In this document: piece by piece, positions 50,401-61,900 of the stretch
Layout: the number at the start of each line of letters is the position of its first letter
Numbering within the stretch: the first letter of the stretch is position 1
Source of the DNA: Trichoplusia ni
Lineage: Eukaryota; Arthropoda; Insecta; Lepidoptera; Noctuidae
Assembly: GCF_003590095.1 (NCBI RefSeq)
Contig: NC_039478.1
Coordinates: forward strand, 6,076,001 to 6,140,000
Length of the DNA: 64,000 nucleotides
Direction of reading: 5' to 3'
Notes under the pieces: model-generated
The model's input: the letters and a program-made list of their open reading frames with translations, nothing else
Database searches by the model: none
Told to the model about the DNA's origin: nothing
Made by a program: the position numbers and the translations under genes

Positions 50401-53400
50401 AATCATTTGAACACAACCACGTATTCATTGAGTCACGCGAGTCATGTTTCTAAATACATAGCAATTTTGTTTTTATCTATAAACTGTAATTAGTAAACCG
50501 AATTGTAAAAGTTTAATTCATGAATTGTAGTGTAGTTGTTTCGTGTATGAACGTCATTGAGTATGTTGGTACGTTTTATTACCGTTAAATTTATTGATAG
50601 TGCCGCCCTTACGCACATACGTGAGCGTAGTACTCGCACTGAGTCACGCCACGTGTGACTGTGCGTGCTCGCATGTTTGTTTGTAAACATCCACACGGCT
50701 CGCCATCGCGCTGCGCCGTCATCGATAACGCTTCACGTTTTATGCTCTTCTTATACTCATTTCATGGCGATTAACGTGATTGAACATATTTCACGTACTG
50801 CGTAGAAAATGTACCCAATAAAATTTATTTATATTGTATTTTTCATTTCGAATCGTAACTGAAACATCGACATAATACACATACACATAATACACACACC
50901 GCTTTGACTGCTTCACCTTAAGTTAATCACTATACGACAGGACGCCTAAACTCCTGCATGGGTGTGATGTAAAAAGGTTATTTAAAAAGGTAAACGAAGG
51001 TTGGCCTTCAACTCGATACGAATACAATTTGTCACCGTGACTGAGACGACGCTTTATTATATAACCAGCAATTTTATGTACTTACGGTTAAGCCCAGTAA
51101 ATGGTTTTATTTATAACGACTACTATAATATTAACACCCTTAAAAATGACGCAGGGTTTTGTCAAATAATGCACCACTTTGACTTCTGCTGTCTCCCATA
51201 GTGTTCATATTGATTCGCCTCAACAGCTCAGTCTTTAAATGACATCATTAGCCTTAGTTAATTAGTCGGTTTGTTATGTGAATTGCAGAAGTAGTGGAGA
51301 ATGGTCCGGTGTCGACTACACCCGCGCATACGGCAACACATCTACCGCCCGCGCCTGCGCTTCCCCCGCCAGTGAGTATACCTAAAAATCTATTATACTT
51401 ATTCCTTCCTCATCTTATTTTTACATTTTCAATCATAAAAAGGTTCTTTTTGTTATAGAACTGAAAATATAATTTTCTCTACTTAAAAACAGGGCTTATG
51501 TTTTGTTCGGTGTCCCGATGTTGTATTTGTATTATTTCGTTTTGTGTAATTCCTGTATGTTTCCTCCTCAGACGTCGAAGAGTTCGTCCGTGCCGCTCGG
51601 GTCGAGCGCGAGCGCGAGCGAGACGGCGGCGTCGCCCCTCACCGTGAACGGGCCCAGCCAGCCCGCGCATCACACGCCGCAACACCAACCCAACAAGTAT
51701 GAGCTTATATTACTGCTTTGCGGCTTTTGCGATCCTCTGTAACGGGTTTGTCAACATACGCAGCACTCTGTGACCCATCCGGGAGTCTATGACGCTAAGT
51801 AGCGGGTCTACGTTCCTACGTAGCCAGTTTATGATCCTACTTAGCGGGAGTACGATCCACCGTATCGGTTCCTTAATCTCACGTAGAACTCATTATGCTC
51901 CTACGTAGCAGGTATACGTAGCGATCCTTATTACACTTCTTTCGTAAAATGCCATGTATGAATATTATAATATTACACTTAGTTCGCATATTTGAGCATT
52001 CGTCAATATTCTCGTGACTTAGATGAATTCAAATGTGAAAAGAAACTAACATCAATATCATCCCGTGCACTATTACTAGGCCATTTTACAAACCAAAACA
52101 TATTAACATTCTATTCTATCCGAAATGGTAATATTCCAAACAGTACAAAACTAAGAATATCAGCTTTCGTATTTTTTGTCCCGACTCAAAGCTCACTCCC
52201 GACCTGACCTTTATTCAAGGTGTATTGGGTGACCTGTGCTTATTAGGTCAGGATCGTCCTATGTGGGTCAGGCCAAACATCTCTCGGTCAACGGGTTACC
52301 GGGAATATAGGTCACGGGAAGGTGTCATACGATGTTACTTAGTGAGAATAATACGTAAATAAATAGTTTCGATGATGATTTGTAACAAAACTTTTTCAAT
52401 TATTTTTTGGATTTTGTTGAATGCTAGGTTAGGTGTTGTAAAAATAGATCTATAGGTCAGAGAGAGGTCGCATAACGTTGACGTGCGATTTAGATTGCAT
52501 CTTCAATTGAGGTCAGGGACAACAAGGGCACTGGGTCGACCTTTGAAGAGTATGAATAGAATTAACTAGGTCAGATGGAATCGATCGATCCTGTACTGTT
52601 TATGTGGTATATTGTAAATAACAGTTATTATCCTATTTGTCTTTTTTTAAACTTGTTAGAAATGGATGAAATATTACAGATGGATATGTTTATAGAAACA
52701 TTTCATTTTTTTGTCTGTTTATTTTTTTTTACTTTTTTATTGTCATTAACTTTTTTTTTATAAATACTAGAAATTCCTGTTCAAAACAAATGAGGATATG
52801 ATTCTAGACTTTTTTATTGGTGTTTGATGCTCTCGCATTTCTGTTCCGGATCCCTTAATTACTGTTTGCTGCATTCAAACTTTTTTTAGTCAAAAGATTA
52901 TTTTGCCCAAAGCATGTGTAACATGTGGAATCTTCATTTTCAATTTCTTTAACTATACAGATGTGGAGTGCCTTCCAGTCTGTGTTTCAAACGTGTCCAT
53001 GTTAATGACAAGTGTGTGTTGTTGCACAGCGGGCGCGCGGCGGGCGGCGGCGCGGGCACGGCGTCGCTCAAGAGCATGGCGCAGGAGGCCGTGCAGCGCG
53101 CGGGGCTCGCGCACGCACACCCACAGGTACACATCAACTGTTATACATCTGCAAGAGCATGGCGCAGGAGGCCGTGCAGCGCGCGGGGCTCGCGCACGCA
53201 CACCCACAGGTACACATCAACTGTTATACATCTGCAAGAGCATGGCGCAGGAGGCCGTGCAGCGCGCGGGGCTCGCGCACGCACACCCACAGGTACACAT
53301 CAACTGTTATACATCTGCAAGAGCATGGCGCAGGAGGCCGTGCAGCGCGCGGGGCTCGCGCACGCACACCCACAGGTACACATCAACTGTTATACATCTG

Positions 53401-56213
53401 CAAGAGCATGGCGCAGGAGGCCGTGCAGCGCGCGGGGCTCGCGCACGCACACCCACAGGTACACATCAACTGTTATACATCTGCAAGAGCATGGCGCAGG
53501 AGGCCGTGCAGCGCGCGGGGCTCGCGCACGCACACCCACAGGTACACATCAACTGTTATACATCTGCAAGAGCATGGCGCAGGAGGCCGTGCAGCGCGCG
53601 GGGCTCGCGCACGCACACCCACAGGTACACATCAACTGTTATACATCTGCAAGAGCATGGCGCAGGAGGCCGTGCAGCGCGCGGGGCTCGCGCACGCACA
53701 CCCACAGGTACACATCAACTGTTATACATCTGCAAGAGCATGGCGCAGGAGGCCGTGCAGCGCGCGGGGCTCGCGCACGCACACCCACAGGTACACATCA
53801 ACTGTTATACATCTGCAAGAGCATGGCGCAGGAGGCCGTGCAGCGCGCGGGGCTCGCGCACGCACACCCACAGGTACACATCAACTGTTATACATCTGCA
53901 AGAGCATGGCGCAGGAGGCCGTGCAGCGCGCGGGGCTCGCGCACGCACACCCACAGGTACACATCAACTGTTATACATCTGCAAGAGCATGGCGCAGGAG
54001 GCCGTGCAGCGCGCGGGGCTCGCGCACGCACACCCACAGGTACACATCAACTGTTATACATCTGCAAGAGCATGGCGCAGGAGGCCGTGCAGCGCGCGGG
54101 GCTCGCGCACGCACACCCACAGGTACACATCAACTGTTATACATCTGCAAGAGCATGGCGCAGGAGGCCGTGCAGCGCGCGGGGCTCGCGCACGCACACC
54201 CACAGGTACACATCAACTGTTATACATCTGCAAGAGCATGGCGCAGGAGGCCGTGCAGCGCGCGGGGCTCGCGCACGCACACCCACAGGTACACATCAAC
54301 TGTTATACATCTGCAAGAGCATGGCGCAGGAGGCCGTGCAGCGCGCGGGGCTCGCGCACGCACACCCACAGGTACACATCAACTGTTATACATCTGCAAG
54401 AGCATGGCGCAGGAGGCCGTGCAGCGCGCGGGGCTCGCGCACGCACACCCACAGGTACACATCAACTGTTATACATCTGCAAGAGCATGGCGCAGGAGGC
54501 CGTGCAGCGCGCGGGGCTCGCGCACGCACACCCACAGGTACACATCAACTGTTATACATCTGCAAACAAGCTTTGGGCTCCTTTGGTTAAACTTTAAGCC
54601 CTCGACGTAACCATGGAACGATGGAACTCCACAATTTCTCGTAAGTTCGTACTTTACATATAGCCATAATTGTATTAGTATGAATGTGGTCTACCCAAAG
54701 TCGAAGTGAAATCAATCGGAAACCAGGAAGTGTGTTGAATATAGTTTGATTAACACTCAGACACAGGTAAAAGTAAAAATAAAAGTTTATGCCAGATTTA
54801 CACAAATTGTGTATAACTCATATGTTTACCTGTTTCAGAACCTAAGACGAGGAGCACCTATAGCGCAAGCGCACATTCCGCCTTTATTGGGTGTCGCACC
54901 ACTAGGGCCACTACCACTTAACTCTGTAAGAATAACCATTTTTATATTCGTTTTAAACGCATTATGCCTATAGCTAATAAATCAAACCAGAAAGTCTCAA
55001 CATACTCAACGCCTTATATTTCAAAAGTTCTAGCAAGTGTTAGTAGTACGAAATTCAACCCGCATTGAACTCAGAAGCTACGAGCAGTATTATTGTAAAC
55101 AAATAAAAAAATACTATGTACAAGTTAAGACTCAACATAAACCACGAGCGCCTTCGCTTAGTATTCTCGCGACGAATACAGTGGAAAGCCTTTGCCATGT
55201 TATAAAGATGCTCAAATATTCGCAGGACCACCAGCTACAATTCCAGATGTTGGAATCGTCGTTCTACCATATGCCGCACCCGTCAGATTCAGAGAGATCG
55301 CGGACATACCTACCAAGAAATATATGCCCGACCCCCCTATATTACAACCAGGTCAGTATATATGTTCTGAAAGTCTACAACTGGTGGTTTATTCCTTATT
55401 TTTCTGTATTGTAGGTGATTCTTCGTGTTGGCTAATCGCTGAGAAAATTTTCGCTAAGAAACTCACGCCGCGGTTTACAATTCGGCCGGTCACCATGGAT
55501 GGTAGAGGTTGAGTGTATGTATCGTCACTCGCGGAGGCTGCCCTCTCGCACCTCCTTGTTTGTAGGTGTTATAACTCCCGTTATACCTACAAGCAAATGC
55601 AACCCAACCGAACTTATAACAGATCAGCATAGACCAGAAAAAAGGTAGACGGTGGAGAACTAGTACTTCGCTGACAGAATTCTCATGTAAAGCAAAAATA
55701 TTTTTTGATATCGATTTATCGTCTTTATATTTTTCTGGTCTTTTCCGTCAACGCGAGCAAGTAATACAGTGAGCGTGTGATATTCAGGTGGTGTTGCCGC
55801 ACTCGGACTCGGTGGACTTCTTCCAGCGCCTGTCCACGGAGACGCTATTCTTCATATTCTACTACATGGAGGGCACGAAGGCGCAGTACCTCGCCGCCAA
55901 GGCGCTCAAGAAGCAGAGCTGGCGCTTCCATACCAAGTACATGATGTGGTTCCAGAGGCACGAGGAGCCCAAGGTCATCAACGAGGAGTATGAACAGGTA
56001 ACATACACGCTTATGCAGATAAAAAAAATATATTTATAAAAGCAAATAACAAAATCTCCTGGTTTATTTTATTTTCATGAATATATTAAAAGCAATCCGT
56101 ATAACTGTTCGCAGGGGACGTATATCTACTTTGACTACGAGAAGTGGGGCCAGCGGAAGAAGGAGGGCTTCACGTTCGAGTATAAGTACTTAGAGGACCG
56201 GGACTTGAACTGA
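38485..56213 (+). CDS. CNOT3: CCR4-NOT complex subunit 3 (CNOT3/Not3)
   Basis: Subunit of the CCR4-NOT deadenylase that shortens mRNA poly(A) tails. Exons: 38485-38509, 38893-39125, 42356-42511, 42944-43123, 43992-44190, 44716-44813, 45519-45560 (candidate), 46172-46275, 47689-47789, 51289-51372, 51572-51696, 53030-53126, 54839-54925, 55226-55351, 55788-55997, 56115-56213. It starts [18 protein letters not shown] and has the N-terminal coiled-coil Not3 domain in the first five exons ([46 protein letters not shown]-type VEYYIDSS). A low-complexity Ser/Pro/Asn linker follows, then the C-terminal NOT box ([57 protein letters not shown]) ending EDRDLN. Total is about 654 codons, shorter than the vertebrate protein because of the linker. 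Two oddities: 51289-51372 is one base too long for the next exon's frame, and the end of 53030-53126 is repeated 18-fold. Confidence 0.96.
39126..42355 (+). other. CNOT3 intron 2
   Basis: A 3.2-kb AT-rich intron, donor GTGAGT and acceptor TTTTTCAG. No exon or clear mobile element recognised. Confidence 0.6.
43124..43991 (+). other. CNOT3 intron 4 with NRF1/EWG-type palindrome
   Basis: Donor GTATGT, acceptor AATTCCAG. It contains the 12-bp palindrome TGCGCATGCGCA at 43382-43393; the rest is AT-rich with nothing else recognised. Confidence 0.6.
45519..45560 (+). CDS. CNOT3: Candidate in-frame 14-codon CNOT3 cassette exon
   Basis: Bounded by a pyrimidine-rich acceptor (CCCTTTTTGTTCTAG) and a strong donor (GTAAGT). 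It is 42 bases long and has no stop in the frame set by its neighbours (phase 0 on both sides), encoding [14 protein letters not shown]. Including or skipping it keeps CNOT3 in frame, so it could be alternatively spliced. Support is splice-site strength and phase only. Confidence 0.5.
47790..51288 (+). other. CNOT3 intron 8-9, 3.5 kb
   Basis: AT-rich intron, donor GTGAGT and acceptor AATTGCAG. A 124-codon minus-strand frame at 48414-48788 has no recognisable domain. A less AT-rich patch at 50600-50720 carries CACGTG and GTAAACA motifs that might be regulatory. Confidence 0.55.
51720..51920. repeat. Degenerate 21-bp tandem repeat in CNOT3 intron
   Basis: About nine diverged copies of a unit near TCTACGATCCTACGTAGCGGG, for example at 51784-51804, 51805-51825 and 51826-51846. 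TACGTAG is itself palindromic. Confidence 0.65.
52205..52573. promoter_or_regulatory. Cluster of AGGTCA half-sites in CNOT3 intron
   Basis: Exact AGGTCA or its complement at 52205-52210 (-), 52230-52235 (-), 52245-52250, 52309-52314, 52454-52459, 52510-52515 and 52568-52573, plus near matches GGGTCA (52265) and CGGTCA (52285). AGGTCA is the core half-site of many nuclear receptors (EcR/USP, Ftz-F1, HR3, HR38 families). Spacing is irregular. A regulatory role is inferred. Confidence 0.35.
53071..54564 (+). repeat. 18-copy 83-bp minisatellite duplicating a CNOT3 exon end and its 5' splice site
   Basis: Eighteen head-to-tail copies with period 83. Each begins AGAGCATGGCGCAGGAGGCC, runs through CACACCCACAG (exon end), then the donor GTACACATC and about 28 bases of intron to CATCTGCA. 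No differences between copies were seen, and the three forward frames are all open across the array because 83 is not a multiple of three. The first donor is after 53126, the last after 54537. The intron then continues to the acceptor TGTTTCAG before 54839. Perfect copy identity implies very recent expansion or an assembly artefact. Confidence 0.97.
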
Positions 56214-57957
56214 GCGAGGGCAGTGTACAGTAGCGGCCGCCGCCGCGTCATTCCTGCAGCCCGCGCCCGCCCGCTGCCGCCACTACGGCAGCTGATCTGA
56301 ATACTTCACTATGTGTGACCTTGATGGATGATATTGAATGAAGTGTTGTCTGGATTTTTTTTTGTGTGTGAGTCATAGCCGTAGTGCGGGCAACGCCCGG
56401 GAGGCCTGTCGCCCCACATGGACACTTCCTGCACTGGACGGCGGCTCGCCGGCGGGCGGGACGCCAAGAGGTTGATGCGTACCGACACTCAATTGTAACT
56501 AAAACTAGTATACCTGAACACATTCTGGCAGTTTTGTAAAATGGAATAATTTGTGAGGACACGAAGTCAGTTAGTATCGAAGCCGAAGTGTTTGTAAACT
56601 GTACACAAGAACGAACAAGCGAAAGATAACGTGAAGATTAGTTTCAGCCATAAAAGGTTGTTAGTAGCGAAACATGTGATATTGTTATAGGCGCCCGGGC
56701 CGACCTCGACACCCGCGCCCTCGCGGTGTTCCCGACAGGTTGCTCGCTGAACAAAACTGCTTACCTATCATTTGTACTGAGCGATAGACGAATAGTGTTT
56801 CTGTTGTTGGTTATGATCGTTGCTCAGCGACCAACCTAACATCCTCGGCCGGCGACAGCTGGGTTGATTGTGAAGCCTCCATTAAACGGTTAGCGCACAT
56901 TTAATTTGTAGTACATTTATTGGAGCGTCGGCTTGAGTATTGTTTAGTAAGAGCAGTGGTCGCACGGCTGGCGGCTGGCGCTAGGCGAGGACGGCTCGGG
57001 TCATTTGTTTTTAAACTTGTGTATAGACATTGGAATAGTTTGAAATTATTTTAAGTGCTAACTCGCGCGCACCACACTCGATGCATTTGTGATCTTAATT
57101 TTTGTAGACTGACTAGTTTTCTTATAATTGTGATCAATACTGACGAATGTGATTGTCAGTGTTCTATTGAAGCTGACGGTTCCGAGGGCGCATCATCGTG
57201 CTCGGCGGCGGTGCGTGCGGCCTAGATACCTAAATATAACTACAATAAGGACCTCCAGTGTGATTTCATTAGTTTGCTAAGTAATACACTTTTTCACCTC
57301 TAAAATTATGTATATTTTAGTTAGTGCATTTAAATTTGAACAAAAGTTAAATTATGTAAGAGCATGCATGTCCCACTGCCAATGTATTATATTATTGGAT
57401 AGCTATATATATTATAATTATATAAATTGTACTTATTTATTGTTTGTGATAAATTTATCGTGATGCACCGGCACCGCTTTGGTTACGAGGTGAAAGAGTA
57501 TATTATCAAAGGTTTTGTGAACGCCAATGCAATAGTTGTACTGCCAGACGGGTGATGCCTTCATCGTACAATGATCGCTGTAACACCAATACTTGTTTTC
57601 CATTGTTCGTCAGACCATAGTGTAATTTTGTATTTGAATTGAAATCATAGAGTAACACGCGCGCCTCGCGGCCTCAGTGGCGGCGCGCGTGTTGCGGCCA
57701 GGCCAGGCCCGGCCGGCGGTAGGCCAGGCCAGGCCCGGCCCGGCCGGCGGCAGGCCAGGCCCGGCCAGGCCAGCCCCGGCCAGGCCAGGCCGGCCAGCGG
57801 AGCGGCAGGCAGGCGGGAACTGCGCGCGATCTCGTTTATTACGTGCGTAATGTTGATAGTTTTCACTTTTGTAAAAAGTCTATCGTGAGAGCAGATGAGA
57901 TGTGGTAAATAATTTAAAAAATTATCTGTACAGTTCTATTTGTATAGAAATAATAAA
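56214..57957 (+). other. CNOT3 3' UTR
   Basis: From the CNOT3 stop to AATAAA at 57952-57957. It is long (about 1.7 kb) and includes GC-rich patches at 56230-56290 and 57660-57815; the latter is a GGCCAGGCC-type simple repeat. A second AATAAA lies near 58350. Confidence 0.65.
57690..57800. repeat. GGCCAGGCC / GGCCCGGCC simple repeat
   Basis: About 110 bases made almost entirely of GGCCAGGCC and CCGGCCGGCGG blocks inside the AT-rich 3' UTR of CNOT3. Confidence 0.8.
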
Positions 57958-58925
57958 TAACGATTAAAAAAAATTAAAACAACGTTGTGATTTCTTCCTA
58001 AACGCTTAGTTTTAAGTGCGTCGGTTTTTACAAATGCGCGTGCGCCGAGTTTACGGGTGCGACGCGATTTTCGCATTTCTTTTTTTTTAATTTATTTTTT
58101 TATAGAAAGAAATGACTGTTTACTTTTAGAATAAACTGTAAGAAAGCATTGAACAATTTTGTTTCGTTTGAGGATCGTTCTGATTCCCACTGTGTATATA
58201 CAAATTATTTATGCAAAATTTCCTTCCTGATGCTGTCCCCGTGTTGGGACTACCTCGAGCTTTGCTCATCCTGCAGCTATCGTCATAAGATAACCGTCAA
58301 TTCTCAAATTAATGTCTAGTCACTGATTCTGTATTGATTAAACTTTATAAACAATAAAGTTGAGACTCAAATTATTGTGTACTGATGACTGTAAATTAAC
58401 GAAACAATATCACCTTTTACAAATAATACAGCAGAGTATACTTTTTATAACTTCGACAGATTTGTTTGATTGGAGCCTTTCACTGTCACTAAAGCAATAA
58501 ATGAGAGAACATAAGATTTGACTCATGAGGCAATGGTCCTCATGCAAACTAATGTTTTACATGTTCCATTGGGATTTGGATTTACCAAGTTCACCTGCGC
58601 TGCTGCGTGAGCTACGTCTAAACATAGAACTAATTGGTTTTACGTGGTCAGTAAGTATGAGCCATGTCAGCAATGTGTAAGTATAATAAATCTGCCGTGT
58701 CAGAGTCGTTTCAGTTATTGGGATATATTCAAGATACGGACTGGACGTTGTAGGCCGTTGTTTATCATACAAAATAATCAAATAAAAGAGTTTTCGTATG
58801 CGAATGTGCGTAAATTATATTAATCTATTACTTATATACTTTGGATTTTCCAATGATTAGCAAATAGGCATAAATAGAATACAAAGCGAAGTAGGTTCTA
58901 AATAAAACAATATTTTTTGAGCAGT
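57958..58925. other. Intergenic between convergent CNOT3 and DDX47
   Basis: AT-rich sequence between two convergent genes, with a possible distal CNOT3 poly(A) signal near 58350. No gene seen. Confidence 0.55.
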
Positions 58926-58927
58926 TA

Positions 58928-58933
58928 TTTATT
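58928..58933 (-). terminator. Poly(A) signal of DDX47, almost touching the stop codon
   Basis: TTTATT on plus, AATAAA on minus, two bases after the DDX47 TGA at 58938-58936. No other canonical hexamer was noticed close downstream on this strand. Confidence 0.55.
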
Positions 58934-58935
58934 GT

Positions 58936-61900
58936 TCACCGTTTCCTCTTGCCGCCATGCTTGCCGTGCTTGCCGGGCTTGCCCTTAATCCTGCGCCGGA
59001 CGCCGGCCGCCTCCTCCGTGTCATCGTCAGAGTCCGCGCCGCGCTTCTTGCCTTTACCACTCTTTTTGTCTTCCAGCTCTTTCATTTCCTATTAACAATA
59101 ACATTGAAATATGTAACTGATGTTATGATGAGGATTAAATTATTAATTCTATTTAATATCAAATTCTACTGTAACTGTGTTGTTTTCTATTCTTAATCTG
59201 TTTTTCTGATCAAATTAATGACCAATATTTGCTACAACCTTATTACAATCAGCCATCTGTTACTTGTAGATACATCAGTCTTGAGCTAACTATCATGAAA
59301 AGCTACACCGTAACTTATTCACTAAAAGTGTTTTTCACAATTAACTTACAATCTTAGTGAGTCGCTGCGCCTCGGACACGCGCTCCTGCAACACCATGAC
59401 CTCGCTCTCCTCCGTCTTGTACAGTGGCAGCTGCTTCCCGATTAGCTGCTCGATGCGCTGGTACAACTCCACGTCATACTGTAACACATTTTATTCAATA
59501 CTACTTCTACAGCTTAATGAAGTTATAGAAGTAATGATTTTGTTGATAGAGCTGGAGCAACAGATAGACACGTTAAATGTAGAATAAAGCTATTATTTGT
59601 TGAACGTACCTGCGATACAAAAGTGATGGCTTTCCCAGCGCGTCCGGCACGCGCCGTGCGGCCGACGCGGTGGATGTAGTCCTTGCTGTGCAGCGGGATG
59701 TCCAGGTTGATCACCACGTCCACGTGAGGAATATCCAGACCTCTGGTGATATAAATATATGTTAATATCGCTATACATAATTTTATCGAAAAAGATCGAA
59801 GCTAAGATATTACGGATATAATATCAAGTCAAGAATATTTCGATTTCATTCTGTCATTATGAATACATATTACATAGATACTTAAGACTAGTCTCTGCAT
59901 GCCTGAAAATATACACCAACCATTCGCAATTAACAACGTTACTAAAATAATCACCCACAGTATACTAACACAATATATCAGCTATCTTTCAAGGCGTCTT
60001 TAAATTAAATTCTCACCTTGAAGCAACATCCGTACATATAAGTACAGATCTGCTCTTATTCTTAAACTTGTTGAGTGCGGCGAGTCGTTTGTTCTGCGAC
60101 ATCTGTCCGTGTAGCGGCACGGCGGCCAGCCCAAGGTTACGCAGCAGCAGCGCCGTCCGCAGTGCGCCCGCGCAGGTCGCCACGAACACTATGAACGAGT
60201 TGCCCGACATCTCGTTTAGAATATGGACTAGGTATACGTCCTGCGAAATAGGAATTAATGTGAAAGTAGGTTATGTTGTTTTTCAGGATATTTTAAAATT
60301 TAATTAATAAAGAAATTGAAATAATGGCATTGAATTTTACTACGACAGTATTTTTAAAAATTATTATATAAAGATTCAAAAGGATGATTATATTTTTTGC
60401 TCAAGAAAAAATAGTAAAAGCAATAAAACAAAAGCCTATTTCTCAAGAGATAATATATTATCTATGTGAATTGAAATCATTTCCATAGTTGTAATTTTAA
60501 ACTGAAAGAAAATACCTTACCTTATATTTAACAGGTATAAACAAGTAGTACTGCAGCAGTTTCTCAACGGTCTGGTACTTGGTGGACACTTCAACCTTGA
60601 CAGGGTCCTGCAAGGAGGCCCGCTGCAGCTTCTGCACCTTCTTGGTCATGGTGGCTGAGAACAGGTAGGTGCGGCGCTCGCGGGGTATGACGCGGAGGAT
60701 TTTGTCGACTTCTACCTCGAAATCCATGTTGAGGATGCGATCAGCTTCGTCCATTACCTGTGGAAATTAATGTTTAGCATAAAGGTGAAAATTACCCTCC
60801 GGAACTTACTTCGAACAACAAAGTATAAGAAATATAATTAAGTACTAATGTACTTGAAGTTTAGTGTAATTCTGAATGTGTTATATATTAATTGAAAGTA
60901 TAAAATCAAATTAACCAACTATTCTAAAACCAAATTATCTCAATCAAAAACTAATGACAGGATAGAAAAATCTAGACTTTACAATAATTTATTTTTTCAA
61001 TCAATAATTCTATTTCCTTGTCCTATTTTACAGACTACAATGCTTGATCAATGTCTACCAATATGCACAATACTTACCAAGAACTTCAGAGCTTTCAGAT
61101 TGAATCCTTTAGTGTTCTCCAGATGGTCAACCAGTCTTCCGGGAGTCGCAATGATGATATGCGGCTTCTTGGAGAGCATGAGGGACTGCGCCACCATGTC
61201 CATACCTCCTACTATTACTGCACATTTTACTCCAATGCTTGCTCCTGTAATATCAGTATTTTAATAACAAAACTTATTTTATTTAAAACGGATAAAGTAT
61301 TCCTCTAGGTGATTTCATAATATCACCTAGAGGATATGGGTGTTATATAGCCACCCAGTACTCATGCTTCTAATGAATTAATTTCATTAGAGTTAATATA
61401 GATTTTGATAAATGTAAGTTCAGCTGAAAATACAAGATATTTGATGATTTAACGCAAGAAATATCTGATTTGTATTAACATTTGTAAGATAAATAAAAGT
61501 TTCTTACCCAAAGCCTCAAACTGTTCGGAAATCTGGAATGCTAACTCTCTAGTGGGTGTTAGTATCAACGCGAAGTATCTCTGTGGGTTCTCCAGCAGTG
61601 CTTGTAGGATCGGCAATGCAAAGGCTCCAGTTTTCCCAGACCCAGTCTCTGCCAAACCTATTATGTCTTTGCCTTGTAAAGCCACTGGTATTGATTCCTT
61701 CTGTATTTTTGACGGTTTCTTCCATTTTAATTCTTCACAGGCTTCACATAATACGTCTACAACTCCCTGGTAAAAGAGGAGTGAGAGTTTAATAACAATA
61801 GTACTTAACCTCAAATTATGTTTTGATTTTATGTGTTGTGTAGGACACGTGAACGGGCGGAGTCTTTTTCTAGCGCTTTAATATAGATAACGAGTTCAAT

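Noticed and set aside
53071..54564. CRISPR-like array
   Set aside because: Copies are directly adjacent with no variable spacers, and the host is an animal.
52903..54610. Three overlapping open frames of 532-564 codons on the plus strand, as a repeat-protein gene
   Set aside because: They are the same 83-bp array read in three frames. The first repeat unit is the end of a CNOT3 exon, and the frames exist only because the unit lacks stops and its length is not a multiple of three.
55192..55512. Alternative frame through CNOT3 exon 55226-55351 ([20 protein letters not shown])
   Set aside because: It looks protein-like, but entry phase 0 from exon 54839-54925 and the conserved [10 protein letters not shown] motif of the NOT region fix the other frame.
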